This document shows, piece after piece, positions 1 to 7,055 of a stretch of DNA of 7,153 nucleotides; the stretch's first letter is position 1, and each line of letters begins with the position of its first letter. The translations under genes and the position numbers were made by a program. This stretch comes from Candidatus Absconditabacterales bacterium (GTDB lineage: Bacteria > Patescibacteria > JAEDAM01 > Absconditabacterales > Absconditicoccaceae): the NCBI GenBank assembly GCA_938010495.1, contig CALLUT010000024.1, positions 1 to 7,153 of the forward strand, written 5' to 3'. The notes below the pieces were generated by a model. The model saw only the letters and a list, made by a program, of their open reading frames with translations, was not told where the DNA came from and did no database searches.

Positions 1-1
1 C

Positions 2-34
2 TTAAGACCATGACAAGCAGTAGTTTTTGAATAA
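2..34 (+). CDS. Possible 3' end of an upstream gene (partial)
   Basis: With UGA read as glycine, frame 2 gives a short tail reading LRPGQAVVFE before a TAA at 32-34. The PGQAVVF string resembles the C-terminal barrel of tRNA 2-thiouridylase MnmA (typically PGQAVVFY...), but it stops earlier than that family normally does and only ten residues are visible. A competing frame from base 1 stays open to about 183 and cannot be excluded. The product is unassigned. Confidence 0.3.
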
Positions 35-107
35 CAGCTATTGTATTCAATTTTCAGTTCAGTATTGATTATGAAGTAGTTAAAAATTTTATTGTTATGT
101 ATTTTAA
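35..107 (+). promoter_or_regulatory. AT-rich leader, weak candidate promoter
   Basis: This is the spacer between the possible upstream stop and the first full gene. TTGATT at 65-70 and TTTATT at 88-93 are 17 bases apart and match sigma-70 type boxes only loosely (4/6 for the -10). No Shine-Dalgarno motif precedes the ATG at 108; the bases just upstream are ATTTTAA. The promoter call is a guess in AT-rich DNA. Confidence 0.2.
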
Positions 108-554
108 ATGGATATATCGACTAAAGAACATGAATATCAGGTTAAATATGAAGAAAAGAAATCTAGATTGCGTATGAATTTGATAGAATTTATTATTTGA
201 CTGATACTTTTGATATTTGCATTTAATTATCTGAAATCTCACCCAGCTGAAAGAACTTCTATGTTTGCTTGAATTGAGGTGCTATTTCAAAGAGCTGAAA
301 TATTTATGTGAAATATCTTTTGAGAAGACTGAGATATGCTCAAAGATAAACAGCAATTAGAGAGATACTATAAAGAATTGATATCTACTATGGAGAACGG
401 ACAATGTGCCGATGCTGAAACTATTGAGTCTGCGAAAGAGAGATATAGCATGCTTACTTCTATTGATGTAGAAAGTTATAAAGAAAATTTGAAATTATAT
501 CAATGATTTGCTAGAAGCTACGCAACTAAAATCAAAGAAAATTGTTGAAATTAG
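108..554 (+). CDS. Small single-pass membrane protein, unknown function
   Basis: This is a 148-residue protein if UGA is glycine, ending in TAG. It contains seven UGA codons and one GGA. The N-terminal 22 residues are highly charged (many K, E, R). One hydrophobic helix follows at about residues 24-42 (NLIEFIIGLILLIFAFNYL). The remaining ~105 residues are mostly polar and probably helical, with two cysteines, one near residue 102 and one at the third-last position. By the positive-inside rule the N-terminus is probably cytoplasmic and the C-terminal part outside. I do not recognise the family. It lies 21 bases upstream of cysS on the same strand and is probably co-transcribed. The ATG at 108 was chosen because it precedes the charged stretch and helix. 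The reading frame is credible because it is uninterrupted and UGA accounts for nearly all its glycines; the function is unknown. Confidence 0.7.
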
Positions 555-575
555 ATATTTAGTATCATATTGATT

Positions 576-2462
576 ATGAGCATAACCTTATATAACACAC
601 TAACTCGCACAAAGGAAGAATTTGTTCCTATTAATCCTTGAAAGGTTTGATTGTATTCTTGTTGACCTACAGTTTATTGAGATCCTCATGTATGAAATAT
701 GAGAGCATATGTTTTTGTTGATTTGCTAAGAAGCATACTTACGCATGTTTGATGATACCAAGTAGATCACTTTATGAATATTACTGATGTTTGACACTTG
801 ACTGACGATTGAGATCATTGAGAGGATAAGATGGAAAAATGAGCAAGAAGAGAGAATAAATCTGTTCGACAAGTTGCTAGAATGTATGAGAATAACTTCA
901 TTACATATTCTAATAGACTACAACTCCTTCCACCAACGTATACTAGAGCAACAGAATATATTCCAGAACAAATTTCTATGGTACAAAAGCTTATTGACAA
1001 ATGATATACTTACGAAATTGAAGAAGATTGAATATATATGGATACATCAAAAATACCTAACTATTGAAAGCTAGCTCAATTAGATTTTGAATGAATGAAT
1101 TCTGAACATAGAGTAGATTGAGCCAAAATTGATAGTTCAAAAAAGAAAAATCTATCTGATTTCGCTTTATGGAAATTTAGCTCACCTCAAGACAAAAGAG
1201 GTATGGAACGAATTTTTAGTTGACCAAATAGTTGACACTTACTTGTTGATGATTGATTTGATCAGACTTTATTTAAAGAAGAGAGTGATTTCTTATGAGA
1301 AGTGAAGTTTATAATGAGAAGTCAGTTAACTGATGATGAAAAGGCTACTCAGTGATTCCCATGACGACATATTGAATGTAGCGCTATGGCTACTGATAAA
1401 CTTGGTACTCATTTTGATATACATACATGATGAGTAGATCATGTACCTGTACATCATACCAATGAAATTGCACAATCAGAATGTAGCTGTTGAACTGAAA
1501 AACGAGTAAATCGGCGAATGCACTGACAATTTCTCAATATAAATTGATCAAAAGTTTCAAAATCAAAATGAGATGATTTAAGTATTCCTGGAATTATACA
1601 ACATAAAAATTGATATGAACCTTTTGATTTAAGGTATTTTTACTTTACTTGACACTATAGGAGTTTTCTTGATTTCTCTTGGGAAGCGATGGATGCTGCT
1701 AAGAAAACAAGAAAAAATCTAAGAGTTAAATTGCATTCTTTATATCATCATTGATGTAGTGATCAACATCGTCTTTGTAATTATAAGGAAAATTATACCA
1801 ATGATTTAAAATCTAAAAGTATACTAGATTTTATTAACTTAAGCTGAAATCATAAATCTAAATTTTGAAACATTATAACTAAACTTGTTTCACATTTGTC
1901 TGATGATTTAGATTCTGTCGGTTACTTCACCACAATTTTTGAGTTTGTAAAATTGGCTGAAGTTGTAAATAATGACGAAGAATCAGAGCTAAAGGAGGTT
2001 GTAGAGTTTATAGCTCGAGTAGACATGAATATTCTTAAGATTTGAATTTATCAGTGTCTTCCTGATTTTTGTAAACCTCAGCGAAGTGATGAAGTTTGTA
2101 GCAATGTTTTAGAGTTTACTGAGGTGAAAATTGAGTTAATAGACTTAGGTTGTAAATATGATTTAAATAACAATTCCCGAAAGTTAACTAAATCTAATGA
2201 GCATATATTGCGTTTATTAGATACATTTGAAACTAAACGAGATAAGTTATTAGAATTATGATATATATATAATCCAAGTAGCAACTCACGAGAAAAATCT
2301 ATACCAAAAGAAATCATGCAATTGAAAGATTCCTGGGTAGAAGCAAAATCTAAGAAAAATTATGATCTTGCTGACCAGATTAGAGAGAAACTTGATGATT
2401 TCTGATGGAGAATTACATCAAACTCAAACAATCATGATTGATTTCAGATACTTGAAAAATAA
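576..2462 (+). CDS. cysS: Cysteinyl-tRNA synthetase (class I), enlarged
   Basis: It charges tRNA-Cys with cysteine using ATP in the cytoplasm. It is 628 residues long, against about 460 for E. coli CysRS. The start MSITLYNTLTRTKEEF aligns with the usual N-terminus. Seen in order: zinc ligands C29, C268, H293 and E297; the HIGH-type motif as HVGN (38-41); NITDVGHL; PG-W-HIECSAM around 264-270; HHTNEIAQSE; and KMSKS as KVSKS (326-330). HYRS and DLRYF follow, then the helical DALR_2-type region and the usual C-terminal signature KNYDLADQIREKL. About 37 UGA codons serve as glycine against 5 GGN. Ten CGA and one CGG fall at Trp or aromatic columns (residues 98, 212, 264, 310, 313, 314 and others). 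Two extra stretches explain much of the length: about residues 218-259, before the GFPG motif, and about 492-575, rich in Cys. It probably shares a transcript with the small gene upstream and converges with the lipoprotein gene four bases away. Identity is very secure. Confidence 0.97.
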
Positions 2463-2464
2463 GT

Positions 2465-2491
2465 TATTAGTCTAATAGAAGTAATTTTTTT
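2465..2491 (+). terminator. Weak palindrome plus T-run at convergent gene ends
   Basis: TATTAG and CTAATA form a near-perfect palindrome around base 2471, immediately after the cysS stop and covering the stop of the opposing lipoprotein gene. Seven T residues follow at 2485-2491; on the other strand a run of five T corresponds to 2455-2459. As RNA it gives only a short AT-rich stem, so a bidirectional terminator is possible but not convincing. Confidence 0.25.
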
Positions 2492-3456
2492 CATATAATA
2501 TATTTTTTGGGAAGAGATATCATTTTAGTAGTTCAATTAAGAAGTTTAATAGTACTTTGACTTTCTAGATCAATGTAAAGTCATTTTGGGAAGTCAATTT
2601 GTAGATCTATTGCACTGATTCCCTTTTTCTTAGTTGATGCAAACTGTCGATCTCATGTGATATTTCATCAATAATTGTTATATAATATATCCCCAGTAAT
2701 CTCATATCACTTTGATGTTTGAAGAAGTAATAATACAATTTCTTCAGGCTTTAGGGTAATTGAAGTTTCACTAAAATATTCTTCACCTCAAAATTCGGTC
2801 TGTATAGATAGATCATTTCCTTCTGATACATATATATTTGTTCAATCTAGTCCTTGCATAGTACGTTTCTTTGATGTATTTTTGTTTATTCTATCAACCC
2901 ATCGTGATCAATATAAGTATTGAATATAATCAGATCTTTTTCGCTGTATGTACTTATTTAATTGTGATTCGAGAAGTAATGTTCGTTGCTCTAGTAAGTC
3001 TATATTTGATCATGAATATTTCTTTTGTAACTTCAAAATTTTTGTATACGTGATTTTCTTTGATTTATCATCTATAACTTCAATAGTACCAGTTATCTTA
3101 ATAGTTGAATCTTGCTTTTCATCTAAAGTAAGATCAAATTCTATAGTTGAAGAACTCAGGTTTCCTGTTAGAGTTAATGTATTTATATCTAAATTGATTG
3201 TTCAATTTCGTTGTTGTCATGAATAGAGCAATCAACTTCATATCAGTGAGCCATCTAAGGAAAATTGTATTTTTGTGGTTTTATTTTCTTCTAATTGATT
3301 TTGTGTATTAAGATAAGCAAAGTCAAGACTCGAATGACTTTCTCCTCATTCATTTAATTGTCAGAAAAATCAAGCAGTTTGTACATCTTTTGTAGATGTG
3401 CATCAAAGCAAGCTAAAAATTGTAATAAGACTAAATAAAGTGAGTATATACTTCAT
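2467..3456 (-). CDS. Predicted lipoprotein, unknown function
   Basis: This is a 329-residue exported protein with a lipoprotein signal peptide. MK is followed by a hydrophobic stretch (about residues 3-17) and the lipobox S-L-L-G-C, with C19 as the predicted lipidation site. The -1 glycine (residue 18) is a UGA codon, so standard-code translation cuts the protein exactly at the lipobox. The mature part is rich in S, T, N, Q and G and predicted beta-strand (segments such as STIEFDLTLD and STIKITGTIEVID). A Lys/Arg/Trp-rich middle lies around residues 140-200. No family was recognised. Five CGA codons (residues 83, 158, 172, 185, 270) read as Trp, one adjacent to a TGG Trp in GSWWVDR. A substrate-binding, adhesion or envelope-structural role is possible, but nothing seen decides this. 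The ATG at 3456 was chosen because it directly begins the signal peptide. The gene is transcribed divergently from the glycosyltransferase genes. Confidence 0.85.
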
Positions 3457-3468
3457 AATTAATTGGTT

Positions 3469-3512
3469 AGTTATTATCTATTTATTTATAATAACTCTAG
3501 TAAAATAACTAA
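3469..3512. repeat. Overlapping inverted repeats upstream of lipoprotein gene
   Basis: AGTTATTAT (3469-3477) is the exact reverse complement of ATAATAACT (3488-3496), giving a 9-bp stem with a 10-base loop. TTAGTTATT (3467-3475) is also the exact reverse complement of AATAACTAA (3504-3512). One left arm therefore has two possible right arms. The block lies about 11-56 bases before the lipoprotein ATG, in its probable 5' leader or operator region. AT-richness makes chance occurrence plausible. Confidence 0.35.
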
Positions 3513-3528
3513 TGAATTTACTATGAAA

Positions 3529-3556
3529 AATATAGAAAAATAGTCATAAATTGCAA
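3529..3556 (-). promoter_or_regulatory. Candidate promoter for lipoprotein gene
   Basis: On the minus strand, TTGCAA (3551-3556) and TATATT (3529-3534) are separated by 16 bases. They would place a start point within about 70 bases of the lipoprotein ATG. Each box matches the sigma-70 consensus at four or five of six positions. It is plausible from position but not proven. Confidence 0.25.
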
Positions 3557-3572
3557 GTAGTATACTTATTTA

Positions 3573-3600
3573 TTGACAAACAAGTGTTTTTATGTTTATT
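3573..3600 (+). promoter_or_regulatory. Candidate promoter for the glycosyltransferase pair
   Basis: A perfect TTGACA (3573-3578) is followed after 16 bases by TTTATT (3595-3600), about 75 bases before the ATG at 3676. A second weaker candidate lies downstream: TTTACA at 3625-3630 and TAGTAT at 3647-3652, also with a 16-base spacer. Either could drive the plus-strand genes. Only position and box similarity support this. Confidence 0.3.
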
Positions 3601-3675
3601 GTTGAGATTTTGCCTAATTTATTGTTTACAAGTAATTTTACATTTGTAGTATAGAAACAATTATTATTATAAACA

Positions 3676-4737
3676 ATGACTTGGCTTGATATTATTATTA
3701 TAGTAACTTGAGTGATATTTATAATTTTTTCAATTGATTTATATCAAAGAAAAAAGTTCACTCTTCTGCATTTTGTAGTATTTTGATGAGGTACTGCTGC
3801 CACTATATTTTTTTCCCGATTTCCTTGAAGTTTGGACGCATTTGGTAATCTTTTTGGACTTGCTAGGTGAGCAGATTTGGTTGTATATCTTTCTATTATC
3901 TTCCTTTGATATTGATATGTAGAAATAATCAATTTACTAACGAAACAATCTAATGAATTAAGTAACTTTGTTTCTGCAGAAGCAGTAAATAATAAATATA
4001 AATCAATGTGACATGAAACTAATATATGATTTTTAATAAGAGCATACAATGAAGAAGAAACAATAAAAGAGGTAATTGTCGAAATAATTCAAAAGTGATA
4101 TACGTATATACTAATCTGTAACGATTGATCTTCAGATGCAACGTGAGAAATTATAGAGAAGTTAAGTGTAGAATATTCTTCACTTACTACTATAGTACAT
4201 TTACGTCATCTGATTAATAGAGGACCTTGAGCTGCAAATAAGACACTTTTTTCCTATGTCAAAAAAAACTCTACAAGAATAAAGGAAATTTATTGGCGAA
4301 TAACGTACGATGCTGACTGACAAATGAATATAGATGATATGGATATATTTGAGGCAAACATGTCAAATGATGTTGATATAATATTGTGAAGTAGACACAT
4401 AACTGGATGAGAGTCATTATGAATACCTTTATCAAGGAAGATTATCTTATCTTTATCAAAGATATTTACTTTAATGACTACATGAAGAAGATTTAGTGAC
4501 CCTCACAATTGATTTAGAGCTATTTCTAGTGAAACTTTATTAAAGTTGGATATCCAATCGGATAATATGACATATGCATCTGAACTTCTTTCAGAATTAC
4601 TAAGGCTAAACTCAACTATTAGGGAAGTTCCTGTATCAATTAGATATACTGAACATTCATTAAATAAATGACAAAAAAACAGTAATTGATTAAAAATAGT
4701 TCGTGAACTATTATATAAATGGTGGTTTTATAAATAA
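3676..4737 (+). CDS. DUF2304-GT2 fusion, membrane glycosyltransferase
   Basis: This 353-residue protein joins two domains. Residues 1 to about 95 look like DUF2304: about three membrane segments around the pattern FSWFPGSLDAFGNLFGLARG, then ADLVVYLSIIFL. From about 116 comes a GT-A fold family 2 domain of the dolichol/polyprenyl-phosphate sugar synthase type. It shows IRAYNEEETI, the nucleotide-binding D150-GSSD, D212-A-D-G-Q (metal/UDP-sugar site), GSRH near 238, and DPHNGFRA ending at 282. It probably moves a sugar from a nucleotide donor to a lipid-phosphate or glycan at the inner membrane face. Both glycines of DGSSD and DADGQ are UGA. CGA occurs at residues 48 (the W of FSWFPG) and 208 (beside a TGG). 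The start is the first ATG after an in-frame TAA at 3670. Elsewhere DUF2304 and such GT2 proteins are, to my knowledge, often adjacent separate genes. The next glycosyltransferase begins six bases after the stop, so they form an operon. The acceptor is unknown. Confidence 0.92.
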
Positions 4738-4743
4738 TTTCAT

Positions 4744-5532
4744 ATGTCTTTAGTGAGCGTTGTAATGCCTGTTTTTAATGCAGAGGAATTTTTATCAGAA
4801 GCTATTAATTCTATTTTACTTCAATCTTTTGAGGATTTTGAATTTATTATAATTGACGATTGAAGCACAGATAGTACACAAAGTATTGTTGAATGATTTA
4901 CTGATTCTAGAATAAGATTCTTTCAAAATGAAGAAAATATATGAGTGGCTAGAACCCTAAATAAAGGTATCAAGTTGTCTAAATGAAAATATATTGCTAG
5001 AATGGACGCCGATGACATATCGTTTTCAAATAGATTAAAGCGTCAAGTTTACTTAATAGAACATTCCGATTATTCAATCATCTGATCTTGGATTTCAATT
5101 ATAGATAGCAAATGAATTGTTTCTGGTACAAGAAAGTATTCAAGGGAATTTTATCCAAGTATAGGATTTGAATCACCGGTTGCTCATCCTTCAGTCATGT
5201 ATAAAAAGTCAATTATGCTAGAATTAAGTTGATATGATGTAAATATAAAATACGCAGAGGATTATGACCTTTGGATCAGAGCTAAACAAGCAGGTTTTTT
5301 GTGAGTAAATATACAGGAAACCCTCTTATACTATAGAATGTCATTTTCTCAGACTAAATTTTCACATTTAAAAGAACAGTTAAAAGCAACTATCTTATTA
5401 AAATCAAAAATGCGTTCAAATCCAGAATTTTCTCGAACTTTTGGTATGGAAGTAAGGTTACACATAGAGCGTTTATTGTTTTATCTTCCTTCAAATATTG
5501 TATACAAATTATTTTTATGGTTTAAATTGTAA
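4744..5532 (+). CDS. GT2 family glycosyltransferase
   Basis: This 262-residue soluble GT-A enzyme starts MSLVSVVMPVFNAEEFL, a textbook family 2 N-terminus. It shows D38-D-G-S-T-D (nucleotide binding, Gly = UGA), ENIGVARTLNKGI, the DxD-bearing MDADD at 87-91, PVAHPSVMYKK, and the likely catalytic-base region AEDYDLW at about 171-177. It resembles enzymes that add sugars in capsule, O-antigen or glycolipid synthesis; donor and acceptor cannot be read from sequence. The C-terminus is basic and hydrophobic (LFYLPSNIVYKLFLWFKL), which could be peripheral membrane contact. One CGA (PEFS-W-TFG) is read as Trp. The gene follows the DUF2304-GT2 gene by six bases, implying coupled expression. Its TAA directly abuts the stop of the opposing gene. 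The upstream sequence carries no Shine-Dalgarno motif. Confidence 0.94.
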
Positions 5533-6219
5533 TTATTGTATAGGTTTTGAAGTAATTATCATATTTTTAATGCTATTTATAATTGCTCAGGAATAGAGTA
5601 CAGTAAAGTAAAGATAAATTAATATTCAAATATTAAAAAAAAGTCAGAGTCGAATAATAATTTTCCTTGCATCATTTCTACTGAATATTACTAAAAAGTT
5701 CTTTAGATTCACTGGAATACTTGCATAACGATTAGGTAGATAATCTAAGACATTCAATTGTTTTTCTGTCTTATTGCAGAGTGTTTTTTCTTGTAACAAT
5801 GTATATGAAGTAGCTAATGGAAGAAAAACTATAATTAAATACAATCAAGAAAGTCAAAAATAGAGACACAATCACAGGAGTACGATAGTTTCACTGAGTA
5901 TATCAATAATTGAATCTAGATACACTCAGTATAAGTTTTTCATAGAATGGTATCTAGCTAGCGCTCCGTCTAGTATATCTAGCAGTGGATAGAATATATA
6001 TATACTTGCCCATATTATACTTAACTCATAATTTCATGTAGAGAGGTTATATGCAAATGCACACACCAAAGAAAAGTTAAATAAGGCTACTATTTCAGGT
6101 CTAATACGAATTTTTATAGTATCCAAAAATCGATAAACAATCTTTGTAAAAATAAAATGATCTATGATTCATCATCATTTTCATATAGATTTCCATGCTT
6201 TATCGTTTTTAAAAATCAT
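5533..6219 (-). CDS. CDP-alcohol phosphatidyltransferase family membrane protein
   Basis: This 228-residue polytopic membrane enzyme carries the complete family signature D-x2-D-G-x2-A-R-x8-G-x3-D-x3-D: D81-ILD-G-ALAR, then G98 and D102/D106. The four Asp bind the metal and CDP-alcohol. G98 is a UGA codon, so standard-code translation truncates the protein inside the active site. The N-terminus has a Gly run from three consecutive UGA codons. Hydrophobic segments lie around 45-60, 65-82, 110-140 and 190-212. The family transfers a phospho-alcohol (glycerol phosphate, inositol phosphate and similar) from or to CDP-linked substrates at the membrane; which product is made here cannot be told. 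A conserved-looking SRNDARK precedes the last helix. CGA codons at about residues 30 and 195 read as Trp. It lies 17 bases downstream of a GT2 gene on the same strand, suggesting joint work on a glycolipid or envelope polymer. The ATG at 6219 fits the family N-terminus. Confidence 0.9.
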
Positions 6220-6236
6220 GTTATAATAATTATTGA

Positions 6237-7055
6237 TTAATTAATAAACTCTTTTAACCAAGTGTGTTGTGTTTCATGTAACTTTTGATACCTGTTTCTA
6301 CTGAAAATATTAATTGAATTCCAACGAACTATATTTTCTCATAATATTCAACGATATATATAATAGATAATTCATAGAAGACTAATATTGTTTTTTAATA
6401 AATTAAATTTACTTTTAAATCACTTATTTCGATGAGAAAATAAGTTATTTCAATCTGATCTTTCTCTATGCATCATGAGTACTCTAGAAAATTCATGAAT
6501 CTTTCACAGTCTATGTAACATAAAATCAAGATCTACAAATCTCTCCAACTGATGGTTATAGCGTTTATTGCTTCTCCTATACATAAGTGATGTATGGTGA
6601 CAAATTTCTTTTCAATAAAGTTTTCATATAGTATTTTTTTTTGTTAATCTTAAATACTTTTCAATAAATATTGTATAAGCACTTCAGCAGCCCTCATAAT
6701 CAGAGTTGGACTCCAAAAATTTCACTTGCAGTTCTAATTTTTCAGGATGTCGAATATCATCATGATCTTGAATTGCTATATATTTTCATTTAGCGTGTTC
6801 TAAGAGATAATTTAGTCAACCATATGGTCATTTTTTAATTCAAGAATCCGAATATATTACTATACGATCATCGATTTTAGAGCATTTCTCTAGTAGTGAT
6901 AAAGTATCATCTGATGATAAATCATCTCGAATAAGTATCTCCTGATTCTTATAAGTTTGTTGAACTACACTACGCAATGTCTCTTCGATAAAGCGTACAG
7001 AGTTATAAGTACAAATTAAAGTAGACACTAATGGTTGTATTTTGGTTGTTGACAT
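6237..7055 (-). CDS. GT2 family glycosyltransferase (5' end uncertain)
   Basis: This is a 272-residue GT-A family 2 enzyme if begun at the ATG at 7055 (MSTTKIQPLVSTLICTYN). It shows WDDLSSDDT at 43-51 (a Leu replaces the usual Gly of DDGS), GGLNYLLEHAKGKYIAIQDHDDIWHPEKL with the metal-binding DxD region at 97-100, and a C-terminal part rich in Arg, Lys and aromatic residues. The Trp at 102 of DDIWHPEKL is near-invariant in this subfamily and is encoded by CGA, direct support for CGA = Trp. The ATG suits the family's usual N-terminus, but the frame stays open upstream through a TTG at 7085 to the window edge, so a longer protein or fusion is possible. The CDP-alcohol enzyme gene follows after 17 bases. 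It likely adds a sugar to an envelope glycan or lipid; the substrate is unknown. Confidence 0.9.

Noticed and set aside
815..1000. Minus-strand 61-codon open frame
   Set aside because: It lies inside the catalytic region of cysS, whose alignment is unambiguous; a shadow frame.
874..1074. Plus-strand 66-codon open frame
   Set aside because: It is out of frame with and entirely inside cysS; its peptide has no family features.
2078..2317. Minus-strand 79-codon open frame
   Set aside because: It is antisense to the C-terminal part of cysS, which retains the CysRS signature downstream.
2871..3226. Plus-strand frames of 60 and 92 codons
   Set aside because: They are antisense to the recoded lipoprotein gene, which explains the whole interval with a signal peptide and one uninterrupted frame.
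3744..4049. Minus-strand 101-codon open frame, long for the window
   Set aside because: It is antisense to the DUF2304 domain; the plus-strand product matches domain motifs and this one does not.
5338..5532. Separate 64-residue protein
   Set aside because: It is just the C-terminal end of the GT2 gene after its last UGA codon; the whole frame is continuous under code 25.
6634..6642. Run of nine T (nine A on the coding strand) as a programmed frameshift site in GT2
   Set aside because: The frame is continuous through it to a sensible stop, with no alternative-frame product; occasional slippage is possible but unsupported.
108..7055. Region of decayed pseudogenes with many nonsense codons
   Set aside because: All interruptions are TGA, none TAA or TAG, and they fall in glycine columns; recoding explains this better than decay.
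108..7055. UGA as tryptophan (code 4, Mycoplasma type)
   Set aside because: UGA falls in Gly of DDGSTD, DADGQ, GFRA, HVGN and the lipobox, where Trp would be destructive.
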